A stretch of 8,039 bases of DNA, from assembly GCA_028694545.1 (NCBI GenBank), contig JAQVKV010000067.1, positions 1-8,039 of the forward strand, written 5' to 3'. The notes under the pieces are model-generated. The model saw only the letters and a list, made by a program, of their open reading frames with translations, made no database searches and was not told where the DNA came from. Below, piece after piece: positions 1 to 5,116 of the stretch. This stretch comes from Zavarzinia sp. (GTDB taxonomy: Bacteria; Pseudomonadota; Alphaproteobacteria; Zavarziniales; Zavarziniaceae). A program made the position numbers and the translations under genes. Position 1 is the first letter of the stretch, and every line of letters begins with the position of its first letter.

Positions 1-482
1 TCATGGACCCGATGATCGCGTCCCAGGCGATCGGCACGATCATCACCACGCTGATGTCCGAAATCGCCAAGATACAGGCGGAAATCACGGCCGAAACCCA
101 GCTTTCCTCGGGCCGGGTGACCCCTCAACTCGAGTCGTTGCGCAACAAGCTGCAGGCCCTGCAAGCGCAGAGCGATGCCGAACAGAAGCGCCTGACGGGC
201 CGGGACGAAAGCATGGCCAAACTGCTGGCGCCTTATCAGAGTCTCCTGACGGATCAGGAAATCGCGCGCCAGACCTATATCGCCGCGCTGACGGCACAAC
301 ACGCGAGCTTGGCGGAAGCCAAGCGCCAGCAACTCTATCTCATCGACATCGTCGCACCGACGCTCTCTCAGGAAGCGCGGCGGCCCCAGCGCATGCGCGC
401 CATTATGCTCACGTTCCTGATGTCGATCGGCGCCTGGATCGCCGGCCGGATGCTCGGCGGCGCCTTGCGCGACCACCTCTGA
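1..482 (+). CDS. kpsE: Capsule polysaccharide export inner-membrane protein, KpsE/CtrB/BexC family (3' part, 5' end outside window)
   Basis: The reading frame is open from the window edge to a TGA at 480-482. The ATG at 3 is probably internal, because the visible 159 residues are only the C-terminal portion of a family that usually has about 350-400 residues. What is seen is a long Gln/Glu/Ala-rich helical stretch (about residues 20-110, likely coiled coil), then PTLSQEARRPQRM, one hydrophobic membrane segment (about residues 133-152) and a short cytoplasmic tail ending RDHL. This pattern of Pro-rich linker, terminal membrane helix and a tail near R(D/E)H is typical of KpsE-like polysaccharide co-polymerase / adaptor proteins. 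They span the periplasm between the ABC exporter (KpsMT) and the outer-membrane channel (KpsD). Identification is by recall of family features, not alignment. The gene converges on the leftward CMP-sugar operon, which fits a capsule locus. Confidence 0.75.
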   Translation, partial: MDPMIASQAIGTIITTLMSEIAKIQAEITAETQLSSGRVTPQLESLRNKLQALQAQSDAEQKRLTGRDESMAKLLAPYQSLLTDQEIARQTYIAALTAQHASLAEAKRQQLYLIDIVAPTLSQEARRPQRMRAIMLTFLMSIGAWIAGRMLGGALRDHL

Positions 483-490
483 TAAAGCCC

Positions 491-535
491 CGTCGAAGCC
501 GCGCTCAAGCCATGGCCTTGAGCGCGGCCTCGACG
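491..535. terminator. Strong hairpin between convergent genes, likely terminator of the CMP-sugar operon
   Basis: Positions 498-509 and 517-528 form a perfect 12-bp stem with a 7-nt loop (510-516). The stem extends outward through 491-496 / 530-535, with one A-C mismatch (497/529) that becomes a G-U pair in the minus-strand RNA, giving about 19 bp in total. The stop codon of the cytidylyltransferase gene (505-507) lies within the stem. On the minus strand the hairpin is followed by GGGGCTTTA, only a short T-run, so it may act as a weak intrinsic terminator or as a 3'-end stabiliser. It starts 8 nt after the stop of the convergent kpsE gene, so it could also limit read-through from that side. 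Confidence 0.55.
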
Positions 536-1239
536 GCGGCCACGTCTTCCGGAGCATCGACGGCGAGGCTGCCGGGCTTGGTCTCATACATCTGGACCCC
601 GATGCCGAGTTCGAGGAAGCGCAGAATTTCGATATCCTCGCTTGCCTCGACCTCGCTCTTCCGGCCAAAGCCCGCGAAGGCTTCGAGTTCGGCGCGGGAG
701 AAGCCGTAGATGCAGACCTGCTTCCTGTATCCCTTCGGCGCCTGCTTCTGGTCCTTGAAGCCTGGCACGACGCTACGCGACATGTAGAGCAATCGCCCGC
801 TCTCGTTCATGACGACCTTCGGAATATTCGGACTGGACGGCACCTCCTGTGGAGAGAGCCAGCAGAAACCGTTGATGACGTGATCGGGCCGGCGCCGCTT
901 TTCGTCGATGCAACGCCTGATGTCTTCCGGGTCCACCAGGGGCTCGTCACCCTGCACATTGATGTAGATGTCGTAGTCGATCTTGGCGGCGGCTTCGGCG
1001 AGACGGTCGGTCCCCGTCAAGGCACCGGAACTTGTGAGCAAGGTGTTGAACCCCGCGCCCTCGACCACGGCGGCGATGCGCGCGTCGTCCGTCGCGACAT
1101 AGACGTGATCCCGACCGACGGCACGGGCCGAAAGCTCGGCGACCCAGAGAATCATCGGCTTGCCGAGGATCGGCACCAGTGGCTTGCCCGGGAAACGGCT
1201 CGAGGCGTAGCGGGCGGGAATGATCACGCAAGCGGTCAT
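505..1239 (-). CDS. kdsB: CMP-sugar synthetase, KdsB/KpsU-like (3-deoxy-manno-octulosonate cytidylyltransferase family)
   Basis: The product has 244 residues, normal for the family, which activates Kdo or a related 2-keto-3-deoxy acid with CTP to give a CMP-sugar in the cytoplasm. The N-terminal nucleotide-binding signature IIPARYASSRFPGKPL spans residues 6-21 (R10, K19). INVQGDEPL carries D98, and VDAPEDV near the C-terminus carries D228; these aspartates match the metal ligands of KdsB. The sugar-binding half is less typical: RKQVCIYGF replaces the usual R-H-x-G-I-Y-(A/G)-Y, and EASEDIEILRFLE replaces the usual SPLE..EQLR stretch. The substrate may therefore not be Kdo. The ATG at 1239 overlaps the TGA of the upstream HAD gene by 4 nt (ATGA) and has no clear Shine-Dalgarno sequence, so translation is probably coupled. 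The frame stays open to 1935, but the HAD gene explains that upstream part. Capsule poly-Kdo linker synthesis is the simplest alternative role. Confidence 0.85.
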   Translation of the reverse strand: MTACVIIPARYASSRFPGKPLVPILGKPMILWVAELSARAVGRDHVYVATDDARIAAVVEGAGFNTLLTSSGALTGTDRLAEAAAKIDYDIYINVQGDEPLVDPEDIRRCIDEKRRRPDHVINGFCWLSPQEVPSSPNIPKVVMNESGRLLYMSRSVVPGFKDQKQAPKGYRKQVCIYGFSRAELEAFAGFGRKSEVEASEDIEILRFLELGIGVQMYETKPGSLAVDAPEDVAAVEAALKAMA

Positions 1240-1961
1240 CTGGCTATTCCGTGAGAGGGAGAGGGTTCGTCGACTGCGTTCATCCGCGCTTCCAACCCAT
1301 CCCCGCCCCCCAGCAAGGCGTCCGCGAAGGCCGGCAGGCCGCCGACCTCGACGAAACCGTGTTCCGCCTTCAGACGCGCCATGCCCAGGCGATCCGCGGC
1401 CCAGGTCGAGAGATAGTAGAAATCGCAACCATGTTCGCGGGCGGCCTTCCAGTCGGCCTCGGCGTCGCCGACGAAGACGGTCCTGACGGCCGGCGCTTCC
1501 CGTCCGACCCGGGCGAGGTTGGCGGATTTGGTTTCGGGCGAGCCGTAGATCGTCCGGAAGAAGCGTGCCAATCCGATGGCCCGCAACACCGCGCGCAATT
1601 CCGCCTGATCCGACCCCGAAACGACGAACATGGGGATGGACATGGCGGCCAGGCGTTCGAGCGCTGCCAGGGCGCCTTCGGTCAAGGACTGGCGCGGATA
1701 AAGGTCGGCGCAGATGGCGCCGAAAGCCGCGAGAACCCGTTCCTTCTCCCCGGCCTCGGCCTGCCGGCCCAGGAAATCGGTGAAGAACCGATCGACCAGG
1801 CGATAGCGGGAAAGTCCGAATGAAGCCTGCTGGAAAGTGGAAAAGCGGGCAACGACATCCGCCGGATAGGAAGACAGGGCGTCCGTGAACGCCTTGATCT
1901 TCATGCCGTTGGAATCCAGAAGAACCCCGTCGCAATCGAACGCCACGACCAATGGAAGCAT
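1236..1961 (-). CDS. HAD-superfamily hydrolase with helical cap, probable sugar-phosphate phosphatase
   Basis: The product has 241 residues. All four HAD motifs are visible: motif I FDCDGVLLDS with nucleophile D9 and acid/base D11; motif II VVSGSD with S115; the motif III lysine K145 in SPETKS; and motif IV GDAEAD with D166 and D170 for Mg2+ binding. The helical insert between motifs I and II (about residues 18-90) marks a C1-cap member like phosphoglycolate phosphatase or beta-phosphoglucomutase. This differs from KdsC, which lacks such a cap. Such enzymes usually remove phosphate from small sugar phosphates. The ATG at 1961 lies 1 nt after the TGA of the aldolase gene. GAGGAC, inside the end of that gene, serves as Shine-Dalgarno sequence about 9 nt upstream. 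The position between an aldolase-like gene and a CMP-sugar synthetase suggests it dephosphorylates the aldolase product before CMP activation; that role is inference. Confidence 0.85.
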   Translation of the reverse strand: MLPLVVAFDCDGVLLDSNGMKIKAFTDALSSYPADVVARFSTFQQASFGLSRYRLVDRFFTDFLGRQAEAGEKERVLAAFGAICADLYPRQSLTEGALAALERLAAMSIPMFVVSGSDQAELRAVLRAIGLARFFRTIYGSPETKSANLARVGREAPAVRTVFVGDAEADWKAAREHGCDFYYLSTWAADRLGMARLKAEHGFVEVGGLPAFADALLGGGDGLEARMNAVDEPSPSHGIAR

Positions 1962-1962
1962 G

Positions 1963-3558
1963 TCAGACCGTCCTCGAGACCTGGACCAGGGCGTGCACGG
2001 ACTGACACGGGATGTCATAGGTAGTCGGGGTGATCGACGCGAAGGGACGGTCCGACCAGCGCTGCATCGCCAGGGTCATGACCGACTGCACATCGCGCGC
2101 GTTGGCCTGATCCGCCGCCGATGCGTTGCCATAGCCGTCGAAGCCCGCGAGATAGACCGCCGACGCCTCGATCGCCTCCACCGAGGCGAGCGCGAGACCG
2201 AGCGGCGGATCATCCGTGACCGGACCGAGGCGCTCGCGGGTGCTGCCGCCTTTCCAGTGGGGAACTTGATAGACGTTGTCAGCCCTCGGTACGGCGCCGA
2301 CGAAACGCGGCGCTTCCTGGACGACGATATGGCGATTGTCCCTGAACAGGATCGCGCGCTCCTCGTCGTTGCGCAGGCGCTCGATCTCCTGCCCGGCGAG
2401 GCAGTAGATCTGCGGCACGGCAAGATCGTCGAAGAACGCGGCCCTGCGGGTACTGGAATGGACCAGGGTCATGTTCGAACGGACAGCCAGTTCCTTCAGC
2501 GCCTCGGCATGTTGCAGCACGCTCTCGCCACCGCCGACGACCAGCGCCGGCTTGCCGCCCAGGATTCCCGGCAGCGCGGAGCCCGCCAGGGCGGGAAATT
2601 CATGCTCGTCGATCTCGCCCCCGCCCTGATAGCGCAGCGCGGCGACGATCGAGGCCAGGCTGTAACGGCGCGTCCCCAGCCAGTCCATGACCTCCGCCTG
2701 CGGCAATCCGGCGAAACCCGAGATCATATAAGCGAGGTTGGTTCCCCACTCGTATTCCTTCTGCATCTTGACGAAGGTTTCGACCGCGTCCGACAGGCGC
2801 GAGAAATCGACCTCCCTGTCATAGCGCATGGCCAGGTAGGAAAGCGCCACCTCGGTCTTGGCGTTGCCCGCGCCGCGCCCCATGCCGTTGATCGTCGTGT
2901 CGAGGCTCGTGGCGCCCCCTTCGAGCGCCGCCAGACTATTGGCGAAGGCGAGGCAGATGTTGTCGTGCCCATGAAACCCGATCGGCTGCGGCAGGATCGT
3001 CCGCGCCTCGGCCACGGTGTCGCGCACTTCCTCGGGCGTACAGCCGCCATAGCTGTCGACCAGCGCCACGGCCTCCGCCTTGGCCGCCGCCAGGGGCGCC
3101 AGGACCGAGGCATTCCGAACATAGGTGTTCAGATACATGACGTTGAGACCGACGCCGAAACCGAGTTCATGACAAGCATCGGCGAGTTCGATGGCGAGAT
3201 TGGCCTTCTGCGGCGCCACGGCGAAACGGATCGTATTCACGATGCCGGCGAGGTCCCCGACGAGACCGCGGATCATCTCGGGCCGCACATCCTTCTCGTT
3301 CAGCATGATCCCGAGCCGCTGATCCGGACGAAGCCCGGCCCGGCAACGCTCGGCGAGCGAACGCGGCAGATGGAAGAAACGGCCGAGATATTGGGTCTTG
3401 GGCGGACTGCGATAGCCGATTTCGATCGAGCGGACGGCGCGCGCGCCTCTCATCGCGGCCAGGTATTGTTCCAACAGGGCATCGCTGAAATCCCAATTGC
3501 TGTAATAGCCGCCATCGCGCAGCGTGCAATCAAAAATTGTAATTTCGGAATTCACCAT
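1963..3558 (-). CDS. Two-domain protein: DRE-TIM (HMGL-like) aldolase fused to a C-terminal domain of uncertain function
   Basis: The product has 531 residues. Residues about 5-290 form a DRE-TIM metallolyase barrel related to 4-hydroxy-2-oxovalerate aldolase. It shows FDCTLRDGGYY (R14, D15), FHGHDN (H196, H198, which with D15 would bind the metal) and INGMGRGAGNAKTE just downstream. Where DmpG-type aldolases have a catalytic His (RDGMH), this protein has Tyr18 (RDGGY). Residues about 335-531 form a second domain: PALVVGGGESV (337-347, Rossmann-like glycine loop), a Ser/Thr-rich strand VHSSTRR, IYCLAG, YLAGFDGYG and ITPTTYDI. This recalls the MptE-like / DUF115 proteins of surface-glycan loci. 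The ATG at 3558 is preferred because GAGGG precedes it by 5 nt and the barrel's first strand follows at once; a TTG at 3603 would add 15 unlikely residues. It is the first gene of the operon. Cleavage or condensation of a keto acid with a sugar aldehyde is plausible, but the substrate is unknown. Confidence 0.8.
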   Translation of the reverse strand: MVNSEITIFDCTLRDGGYYSNWDFSDALLEQYLAAMRGARAVRSIEIGYRSPPKTQYLGRFFHLPRSLAERCRAGLRPDQRLGIMLNEKDVRPEMIRGLVGDLAGIVNTIRFAVAPQKANLAIELADACHELGFGVGLNVMYLNTYVRNASVLAPLAAAKAEAVALVDSYGGCTPEEVRDTVAEARTILPQPIGFHGHDNICLAFANSLAALEGGATSLDTTINGMGRGAGNAKTEVALSYLAMRYDREVDFSRLSDAVETFVKMQKEYEWGTNLAYMISGFAGLPQAEVMDWLGTRRYSLASIVAALRYQGGGEIDEHEFPALAGSALPGILGGKPALVVGGGESVLQHAEALKELAVRSNMTLVHSSTRRAAFFDDLAVPQIYCLAGQEIERLRNDEERAILFRDNRHIVVQEAPRFVGAVPRADNVYQVPHWKGGSTRERLGPVTDDPPLGLALASVEAIEASAVYLAGFDGYGNASAADQANARDVQSVMTLAMQRWSDRPFASITPTTYDIPCQSVHALVQVSRTV

Positions 3559-3637
3559 GATAACCCTCGCTCGAAACCAGGCGCTCCTCCGGAAAAGAGG
3601 CAAGTCTGGGCCTCTCTGGCCTTTGCCAATTCTCCAC

Positions 3638-3660
3638 GGGCAATGCCGTCACGATTGCCC
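3638..3660. promoter_or_regulatory. Inverted repeat GGGCAAT-N9-ATTGCCC upstream of the aldolase operon, possible operator
   Basis: Seven-base arms at 3638-3644 and 3654-3660 are perfect inverted complements around a 9-nt spacer. The centre lies about 90 bp upstream of the aldolase start codon, a usual place for a regulator site. I could not pick out a convincing sigma-70 -35/-10 pair beside it on the minus strand; a TTGACT at about 3690 lacks a matching -10. The site may therefore be chance. Confidence 0.25.
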
Positions 3661-3907
3661 CGCGTGCCTTTCGCCCGTGAATTCAGTCAAAAGCCCTCCC
3701 CTTGAGCAACGCGGTCGGCTTGGAAGGACGCTCCGCGACAGATGACGGAAAAGCGCGGCCCCGGCGCTTCTCGGATCTTGTACGCACCAGTTCTCCAAAG
3801 CAGCCAGCAAACATCACCAAGATCAACCCTTTTCGATTTCGCCTCTCCGAGGCCGCGAGAACGCCGGCAGTCGGTGGTGGCGAAAGGCGTGCCCCCCCGC
3901 CGTCCCG

Positions 3908-4021
3908 AGCGACGAGGTTGCCCACGCCGCATCGACCAGCAGTTCGGTGCCGGCGATGAAGGCCGAAGCCATCGCAAGCGAGAAATACCGCCGTCTTGGC
4001 GGTCTCGATCAGCGCCTGCCG
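3908..4021 (-). pseudogene. Remnant of a short-chain dehydrogenase/reductase C-terminus, frameshifted
   Basis: Read leftward, one frame gives IETAKTAVFLACD and, after a shift near 3967-3970, the next frame gives SAFIAGTELLVDAAWATSS. Joined, these match the familiar end of SDR proteins (xIAKTAVFLASDxSAFIAGTELLVDGG). One extra base is enough to explain the break. No Rossmann glycine motif and no YxxxK active site are present upstream, so only the last 40 or so residues of the gene survive. The joined product cannot be functional. The assignment rests on recognising the motif by eye. Confidence 0.5.
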
Positions 4022-4039
4022 CGCGGCGGGGGCGGCGGC

Positions 4040-4207
4040 AATTGATACGATTTCCCCGCAATGCTCAAGTTCCGCCTTTCTGGAAATCATCAGGTTACGA
4101 ACAGCGCGCGGTCGATCAAGGCCGGGGCACCAAGCAAGCTTGGCGTCGCAAATACGCGGTTCCTCGAACTCGGCATTCAGATCGGCAAAGGTCAAGGGAT
4201 GCCTCAT
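4040..4207 (-). pseudogene. Fragment like the N-terminus of a phage antirepressor-type DNA-binding protein
   Basis: From the ATG at 4207 the frame reads LTFADLNAEFEEPRI, then LDRPRAVRNLMISRKAELEHCGEI. The order resembles the start of prophage regulatory / Rha- or KilA-like proteins, with a short N-terminal strand, then RPRxIRxLIxRNxxELExxGE. In intact members a Gly-rich loop and a (N/R)xxQAL...K helix follow. Here the frame passes after about residue 56 into sequence better explained as a dehydrogenase fragment, although RQALIETAKTA could be a degraded form of the QAL helix. The ATG has no Shine-Dalgarno sequence at normal distance and an in-frame TGA lies 11 codons upstream. It is probably a non-functional prophage or island relic. 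Confidence 0.4.
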
Positions 4208-4436
4208 GCCGTTGACCGCAACGGCGCCTCCGGGGATTCAGCACCCGCCACAGGCCGCGCCGCCACGCCTTCTCTCGGCTTTCAGCGCACACCCGGTCTC
4301 GACTTGACGGCTGGATCACGCGCGGCATTTCAGGCTGATCGAGCAAGATTCATGGCAGGCTGTCGCCTCGATCAACCACGCGCGGATCATTGGGCATCGG
4401 GCGCCTCACCTGCATCATCGGAAATCGGATGAGGCG

Positions 4437-4463
4437 AAAGACGAAAACCGGCGGCGCCCGGTT
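4437..4463 (-). terminator. Possible intrinsic terminator downstream of tRNA-Arg
   Basis: AACCGG (4446-4451) and CCGGTT (4458-4463) form a 6-bp stem with a 6-nt loop. On the minus strand the stem is followed by TTCGTCTTT, so the T-rich side is right for leftward transcription. It lies about 265 nt 3' of the tRNA, far for a tRNA terminator, and the T-run is interrupted. Confidence 0.35.
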
Positions 4464-4615
4464 CAGCCTGCGGAATACGATACCTGCCGCAAGTTATTAG
4501 CCAAACCAGACCCGATGCGCCATCAGGACAACCGGGACGACAGGTTCCCGCTTGCCGCCGGTATCATGGTGCCCGACAGCGATTCCCAAGGCTCGTCCGC
4601 GATGGCATCAGGACA

Positions 4616-4696
4616 GGCAGCCCGAGGCATTCCCCCGGTTCCTGTCTGATTCCCGAAATCAGCTTACCCCACGCGTACCCGAGCCCTCGGGCTGCC
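4616..4696. repeat. 12-bp perfect inverted repeat enclosing a second hairpin, just 3' of tRNA-Arg
   Basis: GGCAGCCCGAGG (4616-4627) and CCTCGGGCTGCC (4685-4696) are exact inverted complements. Between them, CTGATT (4646-4651) and AATCAG (4657-4662) make a 6-bp hairpin with a 5-nt loop. The whole 81-nt unit ends 32 nt from the encoded CCA end of the tRNA. It could be a miniature element with terminal inverted repeats, a structured RNA on the tRNA read-through transcript, or a recombination-site remnant. No T-run or flanking target duplication is evident. Confidence 0.45.
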
Positions 4697-4728
4697 ACAT
4701 GGCTTCCAGCTAACTTGTTGATAAGGAG

Positions 4729-4805
<77 letters not shown>

Positions 4806-4820
4806 CGGAAGAGAGGCCGG

Positions 4821-4849
4821 ACAATAGCGAATGCCGCGGAGGGCGGCAA
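4821..4849 (-). promoter_or_regulatory. Sigma-70-type promoter of tRNA-Arg
   Basis: On the minus strand TTGCCG (4849-4844) and TATTGT (4826-4821) are separated by 17 nt. Each matches the consensus at 4 of 6 positions. The -10 box ends 15 nt before the mature tRNA 5' end, leaving a short leader for RNase P to remove. Confidence 0.6.
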
Positions 4850-4875
4850 GCCCGCTAAATGGGTTTTCGCCGAGG

Positions 4876-4903
4876 TGGACAGCGCATTAAGCTGCGTTAA
4901 TAT
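4876..4903 (+). promoter_or_regulatory. Sigma-70-type promoter of the zinc-finger / polA operon
   Basis: TGGACA (4876-4881, 5 of 6 matches) and TAATAT (4898-4903, 4 of 6) are spaced by 16 nt. Transcription would begin near 4910, about 20 nt before the ATG at 4931. A small inverted repeat, ATTAA-N6-TTAAT (4886-4901), overlaps the spacer and the -10 box and might be a regulator site, but it is short. This promoter diverges from that of tRNA-Arg, with 26 bp between the two -35 boxes. Confidence 0.5.
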
Positions 4904-4930
4904 CCGCGCGCGTGTTTGGAGACATCTGCC

Positions 4931-5116
4931 ATGGCGATCGAAGCGCCCGAGACCAAGAAAGTCGATTCCCCGATCGTCGCCTGCGACGGCGGCGAAGGCG
5001 CCCTGGGGCACCCCCGGGTCTATCTGAACATGGAAGGCAAGGGCGAGATCCAGTGCCCCTATTGCGGCCGGCTCTACATCCTCGAAGGTGACGCCCACCA
5101 CGCCCATGCCCACTGA
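4931..5116 (+). CDS. Small zinc-finger (CHCC type) domain protein, NDUFS6-like
   Basis: The product has 61 residues. The metal-binding set is C18-x8-H27 followed by C42-x2-C45 (CPYCGRLY), the CHCC zinc finger also found in the NDUFS6 accessory subunit of mitochondrial complex I and in many small alphaproteobacterial proteins. Their role in bacteria is poorly defined; zinc binding and help in complex I assembly are ideas carried over from the mitochondrial family. The C-terminus is unusually His-rich (HHAHAH, residues 56-61). The ATG at 4931 is chosen because GGAG stands 9 nt upstream; a TTG at 4916 is in frame but has no support. The gene overlaps the start of polA by 11 nt (or 29 nt if polA starts at GTG 5088), so the two genes probably form one transcript with coupled translation. 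The family call is firm; the function is not. Confidence 0.88.
   Translation: MAIEAPETKKVDSPIVACDGGEGALGHPRVYLNMEGKGEIQCPYCGRLYILEGDAHHAHAH

Larger units (their letters stand above)
3559..4728. other. Gene-poor, decayed stretch between the capsule operon and tRNA-Arg
   Basis: About 1.17 kb hold no intact gene. The open frames on both strands are short, Arg/Pro/Ser-rich and lack ribosome binding sites. The only protein-like signals are two adjoining minus-strand fragments (an antirepressor-like N-terminus and a dehydrogenase C-terminus, listed separately). Positions 3559 to about 3700 should contain the leader and promoter of the leftward operon. Positions 4209-4440 show nothing I can interpret. 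A possible terminator lies at 4437-4463 and an inverted-repeat structure at 4616-4696. No transposase or integrase motif was recognised. Confidence 0.6.

Noticed and set aside
1240..1935. N-terminal extension of the cytidylyltransferase to 476 residues
   Set aside because: The extra 232 residues are low-complexity Arg/Gly-rich sequence, out of frame with the HAD phosphatase that clearly occupies the same DNA. The IIPARY signature starts right after the ATG at 1239.
3584..3590. GGAGGAG as the ribosome binding site of the aldolase gene
   Set aside because: It lies 25 nt from the ATG at 3558, too far, and no start codon stands at the right distance from it; GAGGG 5 nt before the ATG is the better site.
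1885..3705. A 606-codon open frame on the plus strand opposite the aldolase gene
   Set aside because: It is an Arg/Asp/His-rich antisense shadow with no recognisable domain; the minus strand has clear DRE-TIM motifs and operon spacing.
3683..4207. A 174-residue intact hypothetical gene on the minus strand
   Set aside because: No ribosome binding site; it combines pieces resembling two unrelated families, and the dehydrogenase similarity continues in another frame. It is treated as a composite pseudogene.
4061..4432. A 123-codon open frame on the plus strand in the gene-poor stretch
   Set aside because: No family features, no Shine-Dalgarno sequence and composition like a chance frame; the better signal there is on the other strand.
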